From assembly GCA_018302105.1 (NCBI GenBank), contig JAGWAD010000010.1:1-53152 (forward strand): a DNA stretch of 53,152 nt, written 5' to 3'. Below are positions 46,438-53,152 of this stretch, one piece after another. The DNA is from Candidatus Woesearchaeota archaeon. Its GTDB lineage: Archaea > Nanobdellota > Nanobdellia > SCGC-AAA011-G17 > GW2011-AR18. Positions within the stretch are counted from its first letter, which is position 1; every line of letters begins with the position of its first letter. Both the position numbers and the translations under genes were made by a program. The notes under the pieces were generated by a model. That model was not told the DNA's origin, searched no databases, and was given only the letters and a program-made list of their open reading frames with translations.

Positions 46438-48752
46438 TCAAACAATGAATTCTGCTTATTGCCTTTTAATAAATTATCAAGATTTGTATTAAAGAAAATT
46501 AATATAGCATCTGCAATAGGTTCTATCTGTTTGTCAATATAATGTTCGTAATCTATTTTATGTTGCAAATGATCAACATGTTCTGGTCCGTCTTCCGTCA
46601 TTATATAACTTATAATATTAGACTCTAATGTAATTCCTTGTGCAAGTAATTTATTTACAACTTTCTTTGTTGGAGTATCTACAGCATAGTCTCCTATTTC
46701 TTTCCTCATTACTTTTTTATAAACTAACAAGTCATCATACTTTCCTTTCTTTAGATCTTTTAAGAAATTTTTAACATAGTCAACAACTTCCTTATTATGA
46801 AAAATTCTGTCAAACAGTTCATGCTGGAATTTCTTGGCTAACCCTGTCCAGTCAGAACGAATAAATTCCATACCTGTAAATTTTATTTCTTCTTTTCCGT
46901 CTTTTAATATTAAACCTGCATATCTTTTTTTAGCCCCTGTTTCTGCTTTTCTTAATTTTGGCATTATAAATTTTACAAAGCATTTGTCAAAACTTAATTC
47001 AAGAAAACTTTTCCTATTATACTCTTTATTAATAAACTCTTTATAGAATTCATTGATTTGTTTTTCTATTTTTCTTCCTACTTCATTTGCTTCTTCCAAA
47101 GATTTTGCATTTGAAATAACAAAAGAACTGTCTGTATCTTGGTAGATTACTTTGTAACCTAATTTTTCAATTTCATCATAAGTTAATTTAATTATATATT
47201 GTCCAAAATGAGTAATAGCATTAACAACATTCATGTCAAAGAACCTGCAACTAGGATTTCCTAAAACTCCGAAAAAACTATTACTTAATATTTTTATAGC
47301 ATGTCTGGTTAGTTCATCTTTTTCTTTTCTTGCTTTTTCTCTTTCATGATAAAGTTTTGTTAAAATAAACGGCAAGATACCATTTTCATTTCTGAAACAA
47401 GCATCATTTGGAGCTTTAATTAAATTTTTTCCTTTACAATCAGAAACATAGGAATATGAATCAATATTAAATGTACGTATCAAGCTTGGATATAGAGACT
47501 TGAAATCTAAAACTAGAATATAATCATAAATTCCCGGGATCCCTTCTTTTACATATCCGCCTTTAATTCCTTCTTCTTTTAGAGCAAATTTTCCTGTCGG
47601 AACTACAATATTTCTTTTTCTTGCTTCTTTGATATATAAAGAGTCTAAAGATGCTATAGATGCATTAACCCTATCTAATGGCATGCCTGTTAATAATGAC
47701 CTATGAATTGTTAAATCCAGAACTTTTGTTTTTTCTAATATTTTTAATACCAATTCTGCATCTTTAAAGTTATAATCTATTAATTTCTGCTGATCATTGT
47801 TGTATAATTCTTCAAGCTCTTTATATTTTTCTTTTAAATTTTTAAATTGAATTAATTTTTTGTCATTTAAAATTTCACTTGCTACAGTATTTAATTTATA
47901 ATCTTTTACTTTAATAAATGAAACTTTTAGTAAATGCAATGCATCCAAAACCTGTCTTCCACAAATAGTGGCTTTACTTTCCCTGAAAAAATTACTTTCT
48001 ATTCTTATTTTGCATTTAGAATCATCTCTGGCTATTAAAAAATCAATTTTATGTTTCCTGCATCTTTTTTGTATTAAATCTAAATCAAAGTTAATAACAT
48101 TCCAACCAGTAATTATATCAGGATCAATTGATATTATTAACTGAACAGATTTTTCTAATAATTCTTCTTCATCCTTACATGAAACTGCATTTTTGAATTT
48201 ATTTTCTGAAACTATCAATGAATGTTTTTCATTATCACAAATCAAGCTGATGCAATAGATTTCACTACTTTCTTTATTACTTTCTATATCCAAACTTAAT
48301 ACTTTCAAATTTGGAGGTTTGTAATAAACAAACTTTATTTCAGGATTTTTGTATATCCTATCTGTTCTATATCCCACTTCATAATTTCCTTCTATTTCTA
48401 ATCCTCCCTGAATTCCATTATCTATTAAGTATCTGTATTCAAATCTTATATCTGCTTCATAACATGCAATATTATTTTCTTCAAATTTCTTTCTTAATTT
48501 TGGGACTTCTGATGGAAGATTAAAAATAATTCTTATAACTTCTTCATTATTAAAATTTTTATAATCTGTTTCTTTATAATCAAAATTTTCCAAAGATAAA
48601 GCTGTATGCAAATCATCTTTTTTTATAAAGAAATAGGATTTATATTCAATTATTGCCAAAAAACTTTCATTGTTTTCTAATCTTCCGAATAACAAAATAT
48701 AGGATTTATTTTCAATTATCTGGTATGTTGGATATATTACAAAAGCTTTCAT
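46431..48752 (-). CDS. polB: Family B DNA polymerase with 3'-5' exonuclease
   Basis: Replicative-type archaeal DNA polymerase, 773 residues, no intein. Exo I is LSLDIES, Exo II GWNVINFDLDLI, Exo III YNFKDAEL. Polymerase motif A is LDFKSLYPSLIRTFNIDS, motif B KILSNSFFGVLGNP (Phe in place of the usual Tyr of N-S-x-Y-G) and motif C YQDTDSSFV. The C-terminal thumb has MRKEIGDYAVDTPTKK-type sequence. The Y-to-F change in motif B could affect sugar selection or fidelity (inference). The end lacks a clear PCNA-binding Q-x-x-L-x-x-F-F box but finishes KQNSLFDY, a good PIP-like match. Confidence 0.95.
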   Translation of the reverse strand: MKAFVIYPTYQIIENKSYILLFGRLENNESFLAIIEYKSYFFIKKDDLHTALSLENFDYKETDYKNFNNEEVIRIIFNLPSEVPKLRKKFEENNIACYEADIRFEYRYLIDNGIQGGLEIEGNYEVGYRTDRIYKNPEIKFVYYKPPNLKVLSLDIESNKESSEIYCISLICDNEKHSLIVSENKFKNAVSCKDEEELLEKSVQLIISIDPDIITGWNVINFDLDLIQKRCRKHKIDFLIARDDSKCKIRIESNFFRESKATICGRQVLDALHLLKVSFIKVKDYKLNTVASEILNDKKLIQFKNLKEKYKELEELYNNDQQKLIDYNFKDAELVLKILEKTKVLDLTIHRSLLTGMPLDRVNASIASLDSLYIKEARKRNIVVPTGKFALKEEGIKGGYVKEGIPGIYDYILVLDFKSLYPSLIRTFNIDSYSYVSDCKGKNLIKAPNDACFRNENGILPFILTKLYHEREKARKEKDELTRHAIKILSNSFFGVLGNPSCRFFDMNVVNAITHFGQYIIKLTYDEIEKLGYKVIYQDTDSSFVISNAKSLEEANEVGRKIEKQINEFYKEFINKEYNRKSFLELSFDKCFVKFIMPKLRKAETGAKKRYAGLILKDGKEEIKFTGMEFIRSDWTGLAKKFQHELFDRIFHNKEVVDYVKNFLKDLKKGKYDDLLVYKKVMRKEIGDYAVDTPTKKVVNKLLAQGITLESNIISYIMTEDGPEHVDHLQHKIDYEHYIDKQIEPIADAILIFFNTNLDNLLKGNKQNSLFDY

Positions 48753-48782
48753 AAATAGAATATTTTCTATAAATATTTAAAT

Positions 48783-50936
48783 TTAAGTTTTTAATAATTT
48801 TAATTTATTTCTTAAACTATCGCTTCTATCTCCCTGGAATCTTAAACCTTTTTCATAATAAGCAATTGCCTGTTCTTTTCTTCCAAGGTTTCTTAAACAA
48901 TCTCCTATTCTTTCATGTAAATCATCTACTAAAGAACTGTCTTCAGCATATTCTAAAGCTTTTACATATGATTTAATTGCATTTCCACATTTATTTTGTG
49001 ATAAATAATTATTGCCTTGTTTAAAATGATATCTTACTTGTTTATTTTTTTGCTTGTCTTCTTGTGCAGGTTCATATGCTGCAACCGTTGGCATTTCTTG
49101 GATTCTTTCTTCTAATGGAATTTCTCTCATTGGCAATACAAATTTAGGATTTATATGTTTTATTGAATTTTCTGCATCTTCTGGAATACGAGTAACTTCA
49201 AAATGTAAATGAGAACCTGTTGCATTTCCTGTTGCGCCCATTAACATTAATACTTCTCCTGCCCTAACATGCTCTCCTTTTTTTACTTCAATTGTTCCTG
49301 CTTTTCCATGCATATAATAAGAATAAGCACCCCATCTTTTTTGACCTTTTCCTGGTTCTCCATGAAAGATTTTAACATAGTAACCCATTTTTCCAAATCT
49401 ATAACCTGCAGCAGCAACAACACCATCAGAAATTGCTCTTATTTCATCTCCTTCCATTCTTCCATTTTTCGGACTTATATCTATTCCCCAATGCCTTCTA
49501 TTTGAGCCTCTTTTTACACCATATTGAGAAATTATCTTTTTGCTATCTGTTGGCCAGACTAATTTTGAATCATAAATTTCTTTTAAAGCCATAACTTGCT
49601 GAATATAATCCCTTGCTTCATTTTTACGTGCCCTGCTTCCGATTTTGTTAACTATTTCCCAAGCATCTTTTGTTTTTTCTCTTCTCATTATTTTCAAAAT
49701 TTCAGAATAGCCTGCATTATAACAAATTGCATGCAATGCAAAGTCATTATCTGTTTCTGGTTGACCTAACCTGTTCTGTATAACTCTTAAAAATCCTGCA
49801 GCTGCTCTTATATTTTCATTTTCATTTTGCTGAACATTATACCAAGAAAATTTATTACCCCTAATATTTCTGTCCCTGATTCCATAATTAACATCAACAA
49901 CTGCTATTTCTTTTAATTGTGCTATGCCCCAAGCATTACCTGAACTTCTTTGTACTTCTCTTTTCCTACCTCTAATTCTATAGTGGCTTACTCCTGTTTC
50001 TGTAACTAAAATAGCCTGCAATAAATAAGGATTAACACCATAATAGTTTGCATATTTTGCAGCTACCCTAAATTTATCATTTATTGTTCCTGAATTTGAT
50101 TGAACTGGTCTTGTATCTGAAGGTATGTCTCTTTTAGCTTTAATTTCTTCTGATAAATCTAAATCTACCTGGGTTAAAGAGGCTGCAAGAGAAAGGGCTG
50201 CAAATGAATGGACTAATTGTTTTTTGTTTCTATTAAATCCGCCGTAGACAACATTTGGTTTTTTATTTCTAAAATAATTAAATAAGTTTGTTGCAGAAAG
50301 AGCACTTGTTGCAGCTATTAAGGCTGCGCCAGTATATGCAATTGTATTTTGTAAATCATTTTCTCCTTTATAATTTTCTAAAAACTCCTGGGCAGCAATA
50401 AATCCAGCGCCACCCATTAATGCAAGTGTAACATACTTATTTCTTATAAGACTTTTTATTAACCCATATAATGCAATTGATGCATCTTTTGAAGTTTTTG
50501 TAAAATTTAAAATTTTCCCCCCTATTTTATTTCTAGATATTTCTTCTGCTAATTCTGATTGGTAGAAATTATTTATTTTTATTTTTGTTTTTTTCTTTAA
50601 TTTACTTACCCATTTAAAATTATAAGTTGAATCCCTATTTCTTGAATAATTCCAAGCAAATTTAGCAAGAGGGTATGCAACTAATAATTCAAGTGCTGCA
50701 GTTAATCCAAAACTAGACATAGTTGCAAGTGTATTGTATAAATTATCATAATAAATTTCCATATTAGGTTTATAATATTTTATTTGATCTTCTAACCTAG
50801 TGCCTAATTCAAATGATGCAAGAGTGCTTACTACAAAAACATTCGCAGGCACTAACCATTTATCTACAGCCTGTCTAAATGGAAAAGCCCATTTATGATC
50901 TAGAGTGGTTACTAGATCCTCTAATTTTTGCCTCAT
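48783..50936 (-). CDS. Membrane-anchored murein hydrolase: lytic transglycosylase + M23 peptidase + TPR
   Basis: 717 residues. The first 260 contain four or five hydrophobic segments (e.g. NVFVVSTLASFELG, AALELLVAYPLAKF, LALMGGAGFIAAQ, AYTGAALIAATSAL). Then an SLT/goose-lysozyme-like domain (about 295-420): YYGVNPYLLQAILVTETG, NAWGIAQLKEIAV, ALHAICYNAGYSEILK. Next an M23 endopeptidase (about 465-600): RRHWGIDISPKNG, AYSYYMHGKAGTIEV, GATGNATGSHLHFEV with the H-x-x-x-D and H-x-H zinc ligands. TPR repeats end it (620-717). Archaea lack murein, so it probably acts on bacterial cells or a pseudomurein-like wall, or has changed role. Confidence 0.87.
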   Translation of the reverse strand: MRQKLEDLVTTLDHKWAFPFRQAVDKWLVPANVFVVSTLASFELGTRLEDQIKYYKPNMEIYYDNLYNTLATMSSFGLTAALELLVAYPLAKFAWNYSRNRDSTYNFKWVSKLKKKTKIKINNFYQSELAEEISRNKIGGKILNFTKTSKDASIALYGLIKSLIRNKYVTLALMGGAGFIAAQEFLENYKGENDLQNTIAYTGAALIAATSALSATNLFNYFRNKKPNVVYGGFNRNKKQLVHSFAALSLAASLTQVDLDLSEEIKAKRDIPSDTRPVQSNSGTINDKFRVAAKYANYYGVNPYLLQAILVTETGVSHYRIRGRKREVQRSSGNAWGIAQLKEIAVVDVNYGIRDRNIRGNKFSWYNVQQNENENIRAAAGFLRVIQNRLGQPETDNDFALHAICYNAGYSEILKIMRREKTKDAWEIVNKIGSRARKNEARDYIQQVMALKEIYDSKLVWPTDSKKIISQYGVKRGSNRRHWGIDISPKNGRMEGDEIRAISDGVVAAAGYRFGKMGYYVKIFHGEPGKGQKRWGAYSYYMHGKAGTIEVKKGEHVRAGEVLMLMGATGNATGSHLHFEVTRIPEDAENSIKHINPKFVLPMREIPLEERIQEMPTVAAYEPAQEDKQKNKQVRYHFKQGNNYLSQNKCGNAIKSYVKALEYAEDSSLVDDLHERIGDCLRNLGRKEQAIAYYEKGLRFQGDRSDSLRNKLKLLKT

Positions 50937-51071
50937 TTTTCTACGGTATAGTGGTTACTATATAAATCTTTTGCAAATTATTAATATAAATAGCATTAAA
51001 ATTTTAATATTTTGCTATATATTGGGCTAATTTTATAAATGGTATTAATTTTCTATTATTATAGTGACAAT

Positions 51072-51488
51072 ATGACAAATTTTAAATTAAAAGTAAAAAA
51101 TTCAGCAATTGATAATAAAGGATTATTTGCTGATGAAGATATACCTGCAAATTCTGAAATTATTGAATACACTGGAGAGATAATTGATAATGCAGAGTCA
51201 GATAGAAGAGAAGAACTGGATAAAGGTGTTACTTATATTGCTTATATTGATGACAATACTTATATTGATGGTGCTATTGGCGGAAATGATTCAAAATACC
51301 TCAATCATTCCTGCAACCCAAATTGTATATTCAAAGTTAAAAATGGAAGATTATATTATTATTCTAAAAGGTTAATAAAAAAAGGAGAAGAGTTGACTGC
51401 AGATTATGCATTTCCAGCAGATACAAAGAAAGAAATTTGTAGATGTGGAAGCAAAAATTGCAGAGGATTTATGAATGAATTAATTTGA
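51072..51488 (+). CDS. SET-domain lysine methyltransferase
   Basis: Transfers methyl from S-adenosylmethionine to lysine. Motifs: NKGLFADEDIPANSEIIEYTGEII (SET-N), GNDSKYLNHSCNPNC (N-H-S-C-x-P-N), KKGEELTADYAF (E-E-L-x-x-D-Y) and the post-SET zinc part ICRCGSKNCRGFM. The compact 138-residue form is like small archaeal/bacterial SET proteins. I chose ATG 51072 because the upstream ATG at 51039 lies inside the TATA box (TTTATAAAT, 51033-51041). No histone gene is in the window; targets may be other DNA-binding proteins. Confidence 0.87.
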   Translation: MTNFKLKVKNSAIDNKGLFADEDIPANSEIIEYTGEIIDNAESDRREELDKGVTYIAYIDDNTYIDGAIGGNDSKYLNHSCNPNCIFKVKNGRLYYYSKRLIKKGEELTADYAFPADTKKEICRCGSKNCRGFMNELI

Positions 51489-51617
51489 CTGATCATCTCT
51501 TTTTTGGCATTCACTACATTTGGCAATTAATTTTTTATTCTCTCTTATATAAATGCCTTTAATCTTTTCTAAAAATAAATTTTCTATTTTTTTATTGCAA
51601 TACTCACATTTTACCAT
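51480..51617 (-). CDS. 45-residue zinc-ribbon protein
   Basis: ATG 51617 to TAA 51480-51482: MVKCEYCNKKIENLFLEKIK, then GIYIRENKKLIAKCSECQKR and a polar end. Two C-x-x-C pairs (CEYC, CSEC) about 30 residues apart make a one-zinc ribbon. It overlaps the end of the convergent SET gene by 9 bases. It is 24 bases downstream of the thymidine-kinase-like gene on the same strand and may be read through from it. The role is probably nucleic-acid or protein binding. Confidence 0.6.
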   Translation of the reverse strand: MVKCEYCNKKIENLFLEKIKGIYIRENKKLIAKCSECQKRDDQSN

Positions 51618-51641
51618 AAATTTAGGAATATTCTTTTGTTT

Positions 51642-52847
51642 TTAATGTTTATTATTTATTGAAGGCAACTCAAATCTAAGTTTTGGTTCTCCATCTAATT
51701 TCCAATGATCTAAACATCTTGCTTCGTAAAAATATTCAACATTATTAGTATCACTGCCTCCAACTGCGATTAGTGGATCGCTGTAATGCGCAGATATTAC
51801 GCTTCCATTGATTTTTTTCATTCTTTGATTTTCAGTTGCCGGGTCATGACATTCAACACATATTCCATTTTTGTATTTTATATCATCAGCTAAACACATT
51901 AATTTAGGAAAATCTGCAAATGGTTTTCTATTAAATCCCCTTGGTAGACCTGTGCAAATAATTTTGTAACCTTGAGGAATCAAATCATAAATAAGACTGT
52001 ATAATCCGTCAATAAACTGTGCTTCATCAATCATTACAACTTGTGTATTTTTTTTATTTGATAATATATCTGTAATTTCAGAATAAGAATTAATTGGATA
52101 TGCTTGTATTCTTTGGCCTGAATGCAAAGTTATTGTATTAATTTCTCCTCGATACCTTTTATCTTTATTCCATTTGAATATTATATAAGGACTTTGTTTT
52201 ATTTCATATCTTTTTATAGCCTTTTCTAAAGAAGTTGATTTGCTGGAAAACATTGGACCTGCAAATATTTCTAAAGAACCGTTTCTATCAATTGAAATTG
52301 GACGACCATCAGTATATTTATGATGATATGCACATCTTGGCTCGAATTTATTTTTTATTTTTAAACTTCTATTTGCTTCAGAATCACAATTAGCTTGATT
52401 GCATAATGCTTTAGCAACAATTATTTCATCAGCAAGAGCCATTATTTCAGGCATGGAACCATAAGGCTTTCCATCTGAAGCTAAATTTAATCCTGTTGCT
52501 ATTATTTGTCTGTTACTTCTAATAATTGCATCAATTAATTCTGCAATACCTGAATCTTTGGTAAAATGGGATATTCCTGCAATCATTATTGTCTTTGTTT
52601 CAGAAGTTATTTTAGAAGCAATTTCATTTGGTTTATTTGCAACTAGAACTCTATGGTTTCCTATTTTATCTAGATTTCCCGGGTCATCTAATGGGTGTTT
52701 AAAAACTAAAAAATTTCCATTCCTGCTTAAACCACTATCTCTTGCACTATCAAGCAATCCTTCTATAGTTTCTGTTTTTCCAGAATATACTGGTCCTGAA
52801 ATAAGAATAAGTTTTCCTCTTTTAAATGGAGTTAAAGTTACTATTTT
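51642..52847 (-). CDS. Tandem thymidine-kinase-like fusion protein; 5' end disturbed
   Basis: Two thymidine kinase (TdK type II) domains in one chain. Domain 1 has the P-loop GPVYSGKTETI, but IMIAGISHF where I-D-E-A-Q-F should be, then IIATGLNLASDGKPYGSM and a Cys/His part (CNQANC, RCAYHH). Domain 2 has P-loop GPMFSSKSTSL (S-S-K-S), an intact VVMIDEAQFIDGL, IICTGLPRGF, and CVECHDPA...ARCLDHW. So each half keeps a different catalytic piece. The frame is open to 52847 with no ATG/GTG/TTG before the first P-loop; a GTG at 52854 would fit if the A run at 52845-52850 were one base shorter. An internal TTG at 52757 would lose the first P-loop. Confidence 0.75.
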   Translation of the reverse strand, partial: KIVTLTPFKRGKLILISGPVYSGKTETIEGLLDSARDSGLSRNGNFLVFKHPLDDPGNLDKIGNHRVLVANKPNEIASKITSETKTIMIAGISHFTKDSGIAELIDAIIRSNRQIIATGLNLASDGKPYGSMPEIMALADEIIVAKALCNQANCDSEANRSLKIKNKFEPRCAYHHKYTDGRPISIDRNGSLEIFAGPMFSSKSTSLEKAIKRYEIKQSPYIIFKWNKDKRYRGEINTITLHSGQRIQAYPINSYSEITDILSNKKNTQVVMIDEAQFIDGLYSLIYDLIPQGYKIICTGLPRGFNRKPFADFPKLMCLADDIKYKNGICVECHDPATENQRMKKINGSVISAHYSDPLIAVGGSDTNNVEYFYEARCLDHWKLDGEPKLRFELPSINNKH

Positions 52848-52982
52848 TTATCACCCTTTATCTTAAATGGAATCAAATAAAATATTAATAAATTTTTGTA
52901 TTGTAGATAGGTATAATTAAATTAAAATAATAATACATAAATTAGTTATTAATATTAGAGTTTAGCAAGTTTTATTAAAGAA

Positions 52983-53108
52983 ATGAGCCTGGATAAAATA
53001 GTTATGGAACATTGGATGAATGAAGTAAAGAAAAAGATTAGTGAATTAGAAAGTTCTGGTGAACCTCCCCACCCCAAGGGTTTGCCTGCTGGCAAATCCG
53101 TCTGCTGA
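52983..53108 (+). CDS. Short gene or gene start running into a palindromic element
   Basis: ATG 52983: MSLDKIVMEHWMNEVKKKIS, then ELESSGEPPHPKGLPAGKSV and a TGA at 53106-53108. The first 25 residues are helical and AT-coded like the neighbours. The last 17 residues come from a GC-rich palindromic element, so the gene may have been cut by insertion of that element and its real end lies past the window. Alternatively the helix-plus-tail is a real small protein. Confidence 0.4.
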   Translation: MSLDKIVMEHWMNEVKKKISELESSGEPPHPKGLPAGKSVC

Positions 53109-53118
53109 CGGAGTGGGG
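53067..53118. repeat. GC-rich palindromic element, three-stem fold
   Basis: Outer stem CCCCAC (53067-53072)/GTGGGG (53113-53118). Inside, hairpin TTTGCC-TGCT-GGCAAA (53081-53096) and hairpin CCGTC-TGCT-GACGG (53098-53111). Composition differs sharply from the AT-rich surroundings. Two hairpins with the same TGCT loop within an outer stem suggest a mobile palindromic repeat. A related GC-rich palindrome lies at 33677-33715. Confidence 0.6.
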
Positions 53119-53152
53119 CATCAAAAGAAATTGACTAACTTCAACTGATTAC

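Overview
The window is a gene-dense, strongly AT-rich archaeal chromosome segment. Archaeal or archaeal/eukaryotic-type genes settle the domain: transcription factor B, RadA, a family B DNA polymerase, Orc1/Cdc6, ribosomal protein S8e, aTrm56, CDP-archaeol synthase and deoxyhypusine synthase. Many starts sit about 26 bases after a BRE/TATA box with no Shine-Dalgarno, also typical of archaea. Short compact proteins, short intergenic gaps, many small secreted or single-anchored proteins and several decaying genes suggest a DPANN-type archaeon (Woesearchaeota/Pacearchaeota-like). That lineage call is inference.

Region 1-7230: a partial surface protein, tRNA methyltransferase Trm56, an envelope protein with a tandem-HTH regulator and a 21-bp tandem repeat in its promoter, a frameshifted membrane gene (4013-4711), two adenylate-kinase-like NMP kinases, a helical-repeat gene broken by an in-frame TAA, and a GNAT acetyltransferase. 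Region 7260-14600: a candidate C/D-like sRNA, a 3' tRNA-Thr remnant beside a protein with a bacterial DnaA DNA-binding domain, an ABC exporter, intron-containing tRNA-Leu(UAA), a U32 peptidase/ferredoxin pair, an XTP pyrophosphatase and a first HEPN/MNT module with its operator. Region 14600-24000: IMP dehydrogenase with a 384-residue intein in its active-site loop, a degraded RelA/SpoT-type start, S8e, TFB, a second HEPN/MNT module and Cdc6, followed by an AT-rich stretch that could be an origin.

Region 23900-33000: three copies of a 9-bp iteron (GCATTGGAC) sit upstream of TATA boxes for two microproteins plus a pyrimidine 5'-nucleotidase, a TnpB transposon, and the radA operon. Between these lie phosphoesterase, TatD, receiver-domain and TrmB genes, a site-2 protease, and an inverted-repeat element carrying a dead gene. 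Region 33000-41100: a fold-back region holding the C-terminal fragment of a queuosine-salvage-like gene, a DUF4143 ATPase, and a divergent cluster: Fis-like regulator/DUF2267 one way; Asn/Tyr-rich protein, MIT-like AAA ATPase, radical SAM/SPASM enzyme and metallophosphoesterase the other way. Region 41100-53152: an NTase plus small partner, lipid and glycan genes, deoxyhypusine synthase, PolB, a membrane-anchored murein hydrolase, a SET methyltransferase, a small zinc ribbon, a tandem thymidine-kinase-like fusion and a GC-rich palindromic element.

The main leads for something new are the shared iteron promoters, the DnaA-domain protein beside a tRNA remnant, the AAA/radical-SAM cluster, the reciprocally degenerate double thymidine kinase, the murein hydrolase in an archaeon, and the IMPDH intein.
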